A stretch of 57,506 nucleotides of DNA from positions 54,343 to 111,848 of the forward strand of contig NZ_LMCY01000028.1 of the NCBI RefSeq assembly GCF_001425685.1, written 5' to 3'. Below, in pieces: positions 35,504-43,756 of the stretch (its first letter is position 1; every line of letters starts with the position of its first letter). The notes beneath the pieces were generated by a model, which saw only the letters and a list, made by a program, of their open reading frames with translations, searched no databases and was not told the origin of the DNA. A program made the position numbers and the translations under genes. Source of the DNA: Massilia sp. Root335. GTDB taxonomy: Bacteria; Pseudomonadota; Gammaproteobacteria; Burkholderiales; Burkholderiaceae_D.

Positions 35504-35998
35504 ATGATCGACGCATACTTGCAGGTCGACGGCATCAAAGGCGAATCGACCGACTCCGCGCATCAAGGCTGGATCGAACTGAAGTCCGCTCACTGGGGCG
35601 TGACGCAGCCGATGAGCGCGAGTGTTTCCACCGCAGGCGGCCACACGACCGGTCATTCCGAGCACCGTACCCTGTCGATTACCAAGCTCGCGGATCTCGC
35701 TTCACCAATCCTGATGCAGCACTGCTCGATGGGTAAGACAATCCCGAGGGCCAGGATCGAATTCATGCGCGCCGACGGCGACGGCAAGCGGGTGAAGTAT
35801 TATCAGGTCGAACTGGAGAACGTGATGTTGTCCGACATGGATCAGGTGTTGGGTGACGGCGGCGGTGTCCTGGAGGACGCGATCGGACTCTGCTTCTCGA
35901 AGGTCATGTGGACGTACACGCAGCAGAAGATCGGGGGCGGCGTCGGCGGCAGCACGGCCGGCGGCTGGGATCTGGCCGCGAAAAAGTGCTGTGTGTGA
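35504..35998 (+). CDS. hcp: Hcp family type VI secretion tube protein (orphan copy)
   Basis: 164 residues starting with MIDAYLQVDGIKGEST and containing GWIELKSAHWG, DLASPILMQHCSMGKTI and the late YYQVELENVMLSDMDQ strand, all typical of Hcp. Hcp forms hexameric rings that make the type VI tube and often carries small effectors. AGGAGAGG stands before the ATG; the frame is open to 35351 but homologous sequence starts here. No other type VI structural gene is in the window, so this is an auxiliary copy. It is followed 12 bases later by a peptidase gene and then by a secreted protein. Confidence 0.9.
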   Translation: MIDAYLQVDGIKGESTDSAHQGWIELKSAHWGVTQPMSASVSTAGGHTTGHSEHRTLSITKLADLASPILMQHCSMGKTIPRARIEFMRADGDGKRVKYYQVELENVMLSDMDQVLGDGGGVLEDAIGLCFSKVMWTYTQQKIGGGVGGSTAGGWDLAAKKCCV

Positions 35999-36010
35999 GA
36001 GGGGGCGACG

Positions 36011-36538
36011 ATGAGTGGCGGAGTTCCAATCCAACCGAAAGACCGGCGTGGATATTTCATGTTGCCCCAAGCCCCCGAGGAGGCCGGATACTATGTGTAC
36101 GGTACCCTGCACGATGCACCTGGGACAGGCCACCTGGCGCAGTACGCGCACCCGAACCTGCTCACGGTGATTTTTCGGGTCGAGCGGGAGTGGCAGGCCA
36201 TTTGTGACCGAAAATTCGGTATCGGGAATATCAGCATCGACGGTGGTTTTGCCTACGACAACCACAAGTCCCACCAGTTGGGCATCGAGGTGGACTGTCG
36301 TCCGGTGCGCAAAGACTACATGACCGGTCAAGGCGCGCGCTGCTCGTACAGGGACAAGGCATATGATCGGGATGCCACGATCAAACTAATTCGCCTGTTC
36401 CTGGATGATCCGTGGGTGAAAATTGTTTATTTCAACGACGACGAAGTGCAAAAAGCGCTGGGTCGCGCACGGGTCAAGTCCCTCATGGGCCACAATAACC
36501 ACTTCCACGTCGAGCTCTGGCCGAGGTACGCATCATGA
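36011..36538 (+). CDS. LAS-type zinc peptidase, probable type VI peptidoglycan-cleaving effector
   Basis: 175 residues without a signal peptide. Metal-site motifs of the LAS fold (MepA/M15/M74 peptidoglycan peptidases) are present: SHQLGIEVD gives His88 and Asp95 (HxxxxxxD) and HNNHFHVEL gives His164 and His166 (HxH). Such enzymes cut peptide cross-links of murein. Lack of a signal peptide, position after hcp and overlap with a signal-peptide protein fit an effector loaded into Hcp and delivered to the target periplasm. The protein is shorter than MepA (about 270 residues). The delivery role is inferred. GAGGGGG precedes the ATG; the stop overlaps the next gene (ATGA). Confidence 0.75.
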   Translation: MSGGVPIQPKDRRGYFMLPQAPEEAGYYVYGTLHDAPGTGHLAQYAHPNLLTVIFRVEREWQAICDRKFGIGNISIDGGFAYDNHKSHQLGIEVDCRPVRKDYMTGQGARCSYRDKAYDRDATIKLIRLFLDDPWVKIVYFNDDEVQKALGRARVKSLMGHNNHFHVELWPRYAS

Positions 36539-36912
36539 GCGCGCGCTCGGTATTCATTGCCGCGGCCCTCGCCCTGTGCTCTCTGACTCAGGCTGCGGAG
36601 AAGCCGGAGACTACGGGCGCTGGTCCGAAGCCGCTCAAGGGCGAGTACTGGATATACGGCGGGGAGTTGGGCGATACCGTGCCGCCAACGAAAAAGAACA
36701 TGAAGGTGGCATTCACGTTCAAGGGACCACTCGCCAAGGAGCTGTTCGACCAGATCGGGCCAGACAGGAAGGACACCTGTGGGGCCGGCCCCGATCGTCG
36801 AATACGGTTCAGGCGCGATCTTGCCTGCATCTGGGACAAAGGCGACGGATACGTTTGCTATTTCGGTCTCGATGTACCGACCGGCAAAAGTACATACGGG
36901 TCGATCTGTTAA
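36535..36912 (+). CDS. Periplasmic cysteine-rich protein, probable immunity protein of the peptidase effector
   Basis: 125 residues with a signal peptide (cleavage near TQAA, residue 21). The mature part has four cysteines (82, 98, 108, 125) that could form two disulphides in the periplasm, and motifs YWIYGGELGD, KGPLAKELFDQIGP, CYFGLD and TGKSTYGSIC. I know no function for this family. Start-stop overlap with the peptidase gene (ATGA), small size and periplasmic export are those of an immunity protein for a murein-targeting effector. Base composition is lower in GC than the flanking sugar genes. Confidence 0.65.
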   Translation: MSARSVFIAAALALCSLTQAAEKPETTGAGPKPLKGEYWIYGGELGDTVPPTKKNMKVAFTFKGPLAKELFDQIGPDRKDTCGAGPDRRIRFRRDLACIWDKGDGYVCYFGLDVPTGKSTYGSIC

Positions 36913-37006
36913 GTGCTGCACCGCCGGTCTGCCTTCCCGCGTCCGGGACGGTGGTGGGCGCACCGGACCGGCACGGACGGTTGCCGTTCCGGCTGGGTGG
37001 CCGCGC

Positions 37007-38728
37007 TCAGCGCTCCAGCGCCTGCAGCGCGGCCGCCACGTACACGAGCGGCGCGTTCCAGTTGATGGCGACTTCGTTGCTGGCGTAGCTGCACGCATTG
37101 TCCAGGTAGGACGTCGCCGGCGCCTTCGACGCGTACGCGACGCGGCAATCCCTGGCGTCCTGCTGGCCCGGATTCGGTCCGCCCACGAGCCAGCCGGGAA
37201 CCGGTGCCGCGATGCCGTCCGCCTCCGACGGCCGGTGGTGCGGATGCATGGGCGCGCGGGCGCCGAAGCCGGTCACATAGCTCATGCCGAGCGGATTGCG
37301 GCCCAGCGTGTAGTCGAGCGCCGACTGCGCGGCGTTCAGGTAGTCGGCCTTGTGCGTGAGCCGGTAAGCCTGCACGAGCATCATGGCCTGGTTCAGCACG
37401 ACGGCGTTGCTGCCCCAGACGAAGTCGGACGGCGCCATCGCCAGGCGTGCCGGCGACGCCTGCCATTGCGCCAGCAGCCTGTCGGCGGCGGCGAGGATCT
37501 GGCGGCGCGCGCCGTCGGCGTCGCCCGGCTTCTTCAGGCGCGCGCGCTGCTGCGCGAGCGAGATCCAGCCGAGCGGCCGCACGTCGCTCCAGCCGGGCGC
37601 CGTCTGCACGGCCGGCGCGGCGGCGAGGGCGCGGGTGCGGTATTCGTCCTTGCCCGTGGCGATATACAGTTCGGACGCAGCCCAGGAAAACTCGTCGTCG
37701 ACCTTGTCGTCGCCATAGGTGCCGGTCTGGATGTCGGACGGCTGGCGGTACAGGACGGCCGGGTTGGCGACGGCCCAGCGCCACGCGCTTTCCGCCGCGG
37801 CCAGGTAGCGCTGCGAGCGGCCCGGCGCCTGCGCGTCGAACGGCGCCAGCACGCGGCTCGCCGTCGCCATCACGGCCGCGAAATCGAGGGCCGCCGCCGT
37901 CGTCTTCTGCACGACGTAGCGCGGGGCGGTCGCGCGGTCCGGCATCACCATGCCGTCGAAGGCCTTGTTCGTCAGCTTGTGGTACACGCCGCCATCGGCC
38001 GGGTCCTGCATCGTGACCATCCAGTCGAGATTCCACAACGCTTCGTTGAGGATGTCCGGCACGCCGTTGCCGGCTTCCGGCAGGTTCACGGCGAGCTTGT
38101 CGAACCAGGCCGGAAAGTGTTCGTACGCGGCCAGCAGCGTGTACGTGCTGATGCCGGAGTTGACGATGTATTTGTTGTAGTCGCCCGCGTCGTACCAGCC
38201 TTTCGGGCTCTTGATCACGGTGCCGGCCGGACGCTTGCCCGACGCCGCCGATTCGTGCACGAGCACCTTGTCGTCCGGATGGCCGAGCGCGCGCGCGTAC
38301 GGGCCCGCGATGCGCGCGCCCAGCGCGATGCCGGCGCGCTGCAGCGTGTAGGCGTGGATGGCGCCCGCGTCCAGCGCGCGATAGGGTTCCGCGCCGATCG
38401 CGAACGCGGGCGAATCCGGCAGGCCCGCGCGGACGATGCGGTAGTTGCCGGCCGTACGCAGCGCGGAAAAATCGGCGATGCGTACGCGCTCGCCGGATGC
38501 GTCCCACGTCGCGGCCGGGCCCAGCGTGCCTTCGAACGCGATCTTGCCGCTTGCCGCGTCGACGACCGTGAAACGCGGCGACGCGCCGTCGCCCGCGCCG
38601 GCCGGCACGACGGCCAGCTTCTGCGCGGCGGGCAGGAATCCCAGCTGGTTGACTTCGATGCCGGCGGCGGCGTGCGCGGTGCCGGCCGCGAGGAACGCGG
38701 CGCAGGCGAGCAGGGTGGGACGATGCAT
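37007..38728 (-). CDS. GH9 endoglucanase with N-terminal Ig-like domain
   Basis: 573 residues with a signal peptide (ending near GTAHA). An N-terminal CelD-type Ig-like domain (about 22-110, IEVNQLGFLPAAQKLAVV) precedes the (alpha/alpha)6 GH9 domain with the DAGD motif (Asp180, Asp183 in GWYDAGDYNKY), the MHPHHRPSEADG active-site loop and the acid Glu552 in ASNEVAINWNAPLV. It would cut beta-1,4-glucan and perhaps the xyloglucan backbone. GGAG precedes the ATG. It has its own promoter region with a copy of the AATCGATT operator, so it belongs to the same regulon as the main locus although the hcp island lies between. Confidence 0.92.
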   Translation of the reverse strand: MHRPTLLACAAFLAAGTAHAAAGIEVNQLGFLPAAQKLAVVPAGAGDGASPRFTVVDAASGKIAFEGTLGPAATWDASGERVRIADFSALRTAGNYRIVRAGLPDSPAFAIGAEPYRALDAGAIHAYTLQRAGIALGARIAGPYARALGHPDDKVLVHESAASGKRPAGTVIKSPKGWYDAGDYNKYIVNSGISTYTLLAAYEHFPAWFDKLAVNLPEAGNGVPDILNEALWNLDWMVTMQDPADGGVYHKLTNKAFDGMVMPDRATAPRYVVQKTTAAALDFAAVMATASRVLAPFDAQAPGRSQRYLAAAESAWRWAVANPAVLYRQPSDIQTGTYGDDKVDDEFSWAASELYIATGKDEYRTRALAAAPAVQTAPGWSDVRPLGWISLAQQRARLKKPGDADGARRQILAAADRLLAQWQASPARLAMAPSDFVWGSNAVVLNQAMMLVQAYRLTHKADYLNAAQSALDYTLGRNPLGMSYVTGFGARAPMHPHHRPSEADGIAAPVPGWLVGGPNPGQQDARDCRVAYASKAPATSYLDNACSYASNEVAINWNAPLVYVAAALQALER

Positions 38729-38756
38729 GGGATCTCCAGGGAAGTTCGGTTGTAGT

Positions 38757-38770
38757 TGTAATCGATTTCA
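38757..38770. promoter_or_regulatory. AATCGATT-centred LacI-family-like operator, copy 3
   Basis: TGTAATCGATTTCA, identical to the copy before GH95 (23075-23088), 29 bases upstream of the GH9 start. The near-palindromic form TGNAATCGATTNCA is readable on both strands. Confidence 0.6.
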
Positions 38771-38887
38771 TCGTACCTTGCCGGGAAAAGCAAAGTCAAT
38801 CGCCGGATCGAAAGAACGCCCGTCAATACGGGCGCCGTTCGTGCCGGCGCACGTCGCGCGCCGGCACGATAAAACGGTTTACGGCCG

Positions 38888-38917
38888 TTGCCTCGGCCAC
38901 GCGATCCGGGCAATAAT
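38888..38917 (+). promoter_or_regulatory. Weak sigma-70-like promoter before the deacetylase gene
   Basis: TTGCCT (38888-38893) and AATAAT (38912-38917) with an 18-base spacer, about 50 bases before the TTG start. Visual match only. Confidence 0.3.
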
Positions 38918-38969
38918 TGCATCGGTCGAACCAATTGCCCACACTCACAATGTCATCGAGAGGACTCCC

Positions 38970-39887
38970 TTGAAACCACGTATCTTGCTGTGCGCGCTGC
39001 TGCTTGGCGCCGGCGCGGCCGCTGCCTCCGCTTCGGACCGTTTCGACGTCGCCGTCACGGCCGACGACCTGCCGGCACATGGCACGCTGCCCGCGGGGAT
39101 GACCTGGGCCGGCATCGCCCGTTCGTATGTGGGCACGCTGCATGCGCATGGCGTTGCCGAGGCCTGGGGGCTCGTCAACGCGAAGCGTATCGCCGAGGAT
39201 CCGCACAGCGAAGCGGCGCTCGACGTCTGGCGCCAGGCCGGCTACCCGCTGGGCAACCACACGTACAGCCACATGGGATTGTCGCAGGCGCCGTCGCTGG
39301 AAGCCTGGGAGGCCGACGCGCGCGCGGGCGAGGCGGTGCTGGAGAAGCACATGGCCGGCAAGGACTGGCACGTGCTGCGCTACCCGTTCCTCGATGCGGG
39401 CGGCAGCGGCGCGCGCCACGACGGCGCGCTGGACTGGCTGGCCAGGCGCGGCTACCGCATCGCGGACGTCAGCCTTGGCTTCGACGACTGGGCATACACG
39501 GAAACGTATGCGCGCTGCCTCGCGAAGGGCGACGACGCCGCCATCGAGGGCATGAAGGCGAGCTACTACCGCCGCGTCGACCAGCAGCTCGTGCGCACGA
39601 AGGCCATGTCGCAGCGCGTGTACGGCCGCATGATCCCGCAGGTGCTGCTCACGCACATGGGGGCCTGGAGCGCGGCCACGCTGCCGGAAGTGATGAAGCG
39701 CATGGACGCGGCGGGCGCGCGCTACGTGACGCTGGACCAGGCGCAGTCCGATGCCGCGTACCGCACGCCGAGCCCGCGTTCCGGCAACGGCGCGCTGATG
39801 GAGCGCCGCGCGCAGGATGCAGGGGTCGACCTGTCCGGACTGCCGGCCGTCGAACCGGTCGGCAATCTGGACGCCCTGTGCCGTTGA
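38970..39887 (+). CDS. Polysaccharide deacetylase (NodB/CE4-like), secreted
   Basis: 305 residues from a TTG start with GAGAGG upstream; no ATG fits the frame near the signal peptide (KPRILLCALLLGAGAAAASA). NodB-type motifs: VAVTADD (Asp32, Asp33) and NHTYSH (His97, His101), the metal ligands of CE4 deacetylases, plus RYPFLDAGG and LLTHMG. The substrate is unknown; N-acetylated glycans or peptidoglycan are usual for the family. It is not clearly part of the sugar regulon: it is divergent from GH9 and carries no recognisable operator copy of its own beyond the shared 240-base gap. Confidence 0.8.
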   Translation: MKPRILLCALLLGAGAAAASASDRFDVAVTADDLPAHGTLPAGMTWAGIARSYVGTLHAHGVAEAWGLVNAKRIAEDPHSEAALDVWRQAGYPLGNHTYSHMGLSQAPSLEAWEADARAGEAVLEKHMAGKDWHVLRYPFLDAGGSGARHDGALDWLARRGYRIADVSLGFDDWAYTETYARCLAKGDDAAIEGMKASYYRRVDQQLVRTKAMSQRVYGRMIPQVLLTHMGAWSAATLPEVMKRMDAAGARYVTLDQAQSDAAYRTPSPRSGNGALMERRAQDAGVDLSGLPAVEPVGNLDALCR

Positions 39888-39903
39888 CCAGGCGCGGGGG
39901 CGC

Positions 39904-40422
39904 TCACGCGTCTCCCAGCGCCAGCACCATCGCCTGTTCGGACAGCGCCGTGCCCGCGCGCGGCACGGGTGTGCCGACGTCGACGAAGCCGGTGCGCCGG
40001 TACAGCCGCGCGGCCGCGCCGTCGCCCGCCGTCACGCCGAGGTGCAGCGCTTGCGCCCGGCGTGCGCGCGCCCATGCGATGGCCGCGTCGAGGAGCGCCG
40101 CGCCGACGCCGCGGCCGCGCGCCTCGGGCGCCACCCACACCTGGTACAGGCTCGCGCCGGCGCCTTCCATTTTCACCCACGCCAGGCCGACGGGCGTGCC
40201 GTCCAGTTCCGCGACGAACGGCCAACCCTGTTGATGCGCGCCCAGCGCGGGTGCGGCGAGGCGCGCGGCCCAGACGTCGTCCGGGCGTTGCGATTCCTCC
40301 GCCAGCGTGCTGCAGAAGGCATCCGGCGCATCGGCCAGCGCGCGCAGGCGCAGGGCACGGTAGACGGCCCAGTCGGCGGGATGCAGGGTGCGGATGGCGG
40401 GCGGATGGCGGTCGAGCGGCAT
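39904..40422 (-). CDS. GNAT family N-acetyltransferase
   Basis: 172 residues. The acetyl-CoA-binding block is clear: YQVWVAPEARGRGVGAALLDAAIAWAR (motif A, RGRGVG) followed by LHLGVTAGDGAAARLYRRTGF (motif B). The substrate cannot be told from sequence. I chose the ATG at 40422, where family-like sequence begins (PPAIRTLHPADWAVYRALRLRAL); the frame runs open to 40659 without support. No good ribosome site is seen. It converges with the deacetylase gene (16 bases between stops). Confidence 0.8.
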   Translation of the reverse strand: MPLDRHPPAIRTLHPADWAVYRALRLRALADAPDAFCSTLAEESQRPDDVWAARLAAPALGAHQQGWPFVAELDGTPVGLAWVKMEGAGASLYQVWVAPEARGRGVGAALLDAAIAWARARRAQALHLGVTAGDGAAARLYRRTGFVDVGTPVPRAGTALSEQAMVLALGDA

Positions 40423-40582
40423 GGCGTTGTCCGGTAATGGGGAAAGTCGATCATAGTGGAACACGTGCCTTGACACAATGGCAAGCGCGCCGCGCGCGGG
40501 CATGCAACGCCGACAACGGGCGCGCACGCAAGGCGTAAACATATTGTCAACGCGGTGCGCCGGAGGGTAAGATTTCACGCTT

Positions 40583-43120
40583 ATGAATCCAGCCACGAAC
40601 GCGCCCGCCGGCGCCACCCCGGCGGCCGCGTCCGAGCTGTCGTCCGTCGAGCAGGTCAAGTCCAGCCGACCCTACCGCGAGCTCCTCCGCCTGTTCGAAC
40701 AGGCGCCGGGCTTCGTATGCTTTTTCCGCGGCCCGCAGCACGTGTACGAACTGCAGAACCAGGCGCACCACCGCCTGGCGGGCTTCCGCGACATCATCGG
40801 CAAACCGGTGCGCGCTGCGCTGCCCGAGCTGGAAGGACAGCAGTTCTTCGAGCTGCTCGACCAGGTGTTCGCCAGCGGCCAGGCGTTCGTCGGCCAGGCG
40901 CTGCCGCTCGCCGTCGCGCCGGCCGGCGGCGGTCCGGCGACGCTGCGCTACATCGACTTCGTGTACCAGCCGATCGTCGACGAGGGCGGCGCCGTCGTCG
41001 GCATTTTCTCGCAGGGGAACGACGTCACCGAGCGCGTGCTGGCCGAGGAACAGCTGCGTCGCAAGCAGGAAGAACTGGAGCGCATGGTCGAGGAACGCAC
41101 GCGCGCGCTGGCCGACGCGCATGCGGCGCTCAAGCTGGCGGGCGAGCTGCAGGGCGACAAGATGCATCTGCAGCGCCTGTTCGAGCAGGCGCCCGGCTTC
41201 ATCTGCGTGCTGCGCGGCCCGGACCACGTGTACGAACTGGCCAACGCCGCCTATCGCCGCCTGGTGGGCGGCCGCGACCTGCTCGGCAAGTCCCTGCGCG
41301 CGGTGCTGCCCGAGGTCGAGCGCCAGGGCTTCGGCGATCTGCTGGACAGCGTGTATCGCAGCGCCCGGCCGTATATCGGCCGCGCCGTGCCGGTCGAGCT
41401 GCACAACGATCCCGCGCAGGGACCGGCGCTGCGCTACCTCGACTTCATCTACCAGCCCGTGCTCGATCCGGCCGGCCAGGTCATCGGCATCTTCGTGCAG
41501 GGCAGCGACGTGACCGAGCAAAAGGTCGCGCAGGATGCGCTGAGCCACCATCAGGCCGAGCTGGAAACGCTCGTGACCGAACGGACGGCCGAGCTGACGG
41601 CGGCGCAGGCAGCGCTGCAGCGCTCGCACAAGCTGGAAGCCATCGGCAAGCTGACGGGCGGCGTGGCGCACGACTTCAACAACATCCTGCAGGTCGTGGG
41701 CGGCAACCTCGAACTGTTGCAGCACCGCGGCGGCGACCCCCGGGTGCAGAACCTGCTGCAGGTGGCGCTGCATGCCGTCGAGCGCGGCGGCAAGCTGTGC
41801 TCGCACCTGCTCGCGTTCGCGCGCCGGCAGCCGCTGCAGCCCGTCGTCGTGAATCCGGCCCGCATCGTGGCGGACATGGACGACCTGCTGCGGCGCGCGC
41901 TCGGCGAAACGATCCACATCGAGACCGTGCGTGCCGGCGGCCAGTGGCATACGGTGGTCGACCCGAACCAGCTGGAAAACGTGATCCTGAATCTCGCGAT
42001 CAACGCGCGCGACGCGATGCCGAACGGCGGCCGGCTCACGATCGAGATCGCCAACGCCATGCTCGACGACGATTACGTCGCCGCCGAGCCGGACGTGCGG
42101 CCGGGCCAGTACGTGATGATCGCCGTGTCCGACACGGGCTGCGGCATGGCCCGCGACGTGCTGGAGCGCGCGTGCGAGCCGTTCTTCACGACCAAGCCGG
42201 AAGGCGCGGGCACGGGCCTGGGCCTGTCGATGGCCTATGGCTTCGTCAAGCAGACGGGCGGCCACTTCCGCATCTACAGCGAGGTCGGGGAGGGCACGAC
42301 GGTGCGGCTGTACTTCCCGCGCACCTTCGAGGCCGAGGACGCGACCGCGCGCCTGTCCGACGTCGCCCCGCAGGGCGGCAGCGAGACGGTGCTCGTCGTC
42401 GAGGACGATCCGGCCGTGCAGGGCACGGTCGTCGAGATGCTGGGCAGCCTGGGCTACCGCGTGCTCAAGGCCGACAATGCGACCGACGCCTACGGCATCG
42501 TCAAGAGCGGCCTGCCGATCGACCTGCTGTTCACCGACGTCGTCATGCCGGGCCCGATGCGCAGCCCGGAACTGGCGCGCCTGGCCAAGGCGCTGCTGCC
42601 GAACCTGGCCGTGCTGTTCACGTCCGGCTACACGCAGAACGCCATCGTGCACGGCGGCCGGCTCGATCCGGGCGTCGAGCTGCTGTCCAAGCCCTATGGC
42701 CGCGACCAGCTGGCGCGCAAGGTGCGGCATGTGCTGGCCAACCGTCCGGGCGCAGCCGCGGCGGCCGCGCCGCGCCGCACCCGCATCCTGATCGTGGAAG
42801 ACAATCCGGACCTGCTGGACATGGCGTGCAGCCTGTTCGACGCGCTGGGCCAGGACGCGCGCGGCGCCGTCAGCTTCGACGAGGCGCTGGCGCGGCTGGA
42901 GGATGGGGCGTGCGACGTGCTGTTCACCGACATCGACCTGGCCGGCAAGTCCGGCGTCGACCTGGCCTGCCGCGCGCGGGCACTGCATCCGCGGCTGCAC
43001 GTCGTGTTCGCGTCGGGTTACGGTGCGCCGGACCGGGGCGCGCTCGGCTTCGCGTACGACGTCGTCGCCAAGCCCTACCGGCTGGACGATTTGCGCGCCA
43101 TGCTGGCGCGGCTGGGATGA
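40583..43120 (+). CDS. Hybrid sensor histidine kinase with duplicated PAS domains and two receiver domains
   Basis: 845 residues, no membrane segment. Two PAS-like domains are obvious internal duplicates (LFEQAPGFVCFFRGPQHVYEL near 35-60 and LFEQAPGFICVLRGPDHVYEL near 198-220), each followed by a coiled segment. Then come a dimerisation helix with His363 in GGVAHDFNNIL, an ATPase domain with NLAINARDAM, DTGCGM and GTGLGLSM, and two receiver domains with Asp652 (FTDVVMPG) and Asp783 (FTDIDLAG). It should sense a cytoplasmic ligand or redox/light cue through PAS and pass phosphate within the protein. No output response regulator is adjacent; a diguanylate cyclase follows two genes later. Confidence 0.88.
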   Translation: MNPATNAPAGATPAAASELSSVEQVKSSRPYRELLRLFEQAPGFVCFFRGPQHVYELQNQAHHRLAGFRDIIGKPVRAALPELEGQQFFELLDQVFASGQAFVGQALPLAVAPAGGGPATLRYIDFVYQPIVDEGGAVVGIFSQGNDVTERVLAEEQLRRKQEELERMVEERTRALADAHAALKLAGELQGDKMHLQRLFEQAPGFICVLRGPDHVYELANAAYRRLVGGRDLLGKSLRAVLPEVERQGFGDLLDSVYRSARPYIGRAVPVELHNDPAQGPALRYLDFIYQPVLDPAGQVIGIFVQGSDVTEQKVAQDALSHHQAELETLVTERTAELTAAQAALQRSHKLEAIGKLTGGVAHDFNNILQVVGGNLELLQHRGGDPRVQNLLQVALHAVERGGKLCSHLLAFARRQPLQPVVVNPARIVADMDDLLRRALGETIHIETVRAGGQWHTVVDPNQLENVILNLAINARDAMPNGGRLTIEIANAMLDDDYVAAEPDVRPGQYVMIAVSDTGCGMARDVLERACEPFFTTKPEGAGTGLGLSMAYGFVKQTGGHFRIYSEVGEGTTVRLYFPRTFEAEDATARLSDVAPQGGSETVLVVEDDPAVQGTVVEMLGSLGYRVLKADNATDAYGIVKSGLPIDLLFTDVVMPGPMRSPELARLAKALLPNLAVLFTSGYTQNAIVHGGRLDPGVELLSKPYGRDQLARKVRHVLANRPGAAAAAAPRRTRILIVEDNPDLLDMACSLFDALGQDARGAVSFDEALARLEDGACDVLFTDIDLAGKSGVDLACRARALHPRLHVVFASGYGAPDRGALGFAYDVVAKPYRLDDLRAMLARLG

Positions 43121-43208
43121 CGGCCGTTTGCGCGCGGGCGCCGGATCGGTTAGGATCGGCATCCCGCGCCGGCGCCCGCCATGCGCGGCCGCCCGACGAA
43201 GAAGCCAG

Positions 43209-43532
43209 ATGACTTTCCTGAACGTTCCCTACGCAGAAAAAGACGAAGCCCGCGCCCTCGGCGCCCGCTGGAATCCCGGCCGCAAGCGCTGGTACGTGCC
43301 GGCCGGCGTCGCGCTCGACCCCTTCCAGAAATGGCTCAAGGAGGGAGACGGCGGCGGGCGCGTCGATTCGGCCGCCGCCAGGCCCGTCGTCGGCGCCAAC
43401 TACGTCGAGCTCCCCCATGCCTGCAATCCGTTCGAGCCGTGCGCCGAGTGCGCGCAGGCGCTTGCCGGTACGCCGTGGCAGCAGGCGCGCGCCACGCTGG
43501 CCGCCACGGTGGCGGCCCTGAACAAGCGCTAG
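43209..43532 (+). CDS. DUF5710 domain small protein
   Basis: 107 residues. The N-terminal half carries the DUF5710 pattern LNVPYAEKDEARALGARWNPGRKRWYVPAG, a short beta-rich module often attached to DNA-handling enzymes, here standing alone. The C-terminal part has two Cys (CNPFEPCAEC, with three Cys in total) that might bind metal. The gene follows the kinase by 88 bases on the same strand. The start ATG is the first one in frame with family similarity; the ribosome site is weak. Function unknown. Confidence 0.7.
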   Translation: MTFLNVPYAEKDEARALGARWNPGRKRWYVPAGVALDPFQKWLKEGDGGGRVDSAAARPVVGANYVELPHACNPFEPCAECAQALAGTPWQQARATLAATVAALNKR

Positions 43533-43694
43533 CGTTTGCCGGCATGGCCAGGCGCATGGCCTGCGCATTGACGGAAATGACGATGATGTGCGGCATTCCG
43601 TACCGAGAATCATGCATGTCTGGCAAGAATGTGTTGGATTCGACGACGCATCCTGAAAAATAGTTGCCCGTCGTAAAGCATCCGGCGTCGCCGA

Positions 43695-43703
43695 TGCTAT
43701 AGT
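43695..43703 (+). promoter_or_regulatory. Extended -10 promoter element before the diguanylate cyclase gene
   Basis: TGCTATAGT forms an extended -10 (TGn plus TATAGT) 54 bases before the ATG. A bulged hairpin with GCATC and GATGC arms (43679-43697) overlaps it and could be an operator. Confidence 0.4.
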
Positions 43704-43756
43704 GGACTTGTCCGGCCCCGCACACGCGTTGCCGGTCCTGTCCACTTCGAACGACC

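Noticed and set aside
40470..40475. TTGACA as a -35 element for the kinase gene
   Set aside because: The sequence 16-18 bases downstream is pure GC with no -10-like hexamer.
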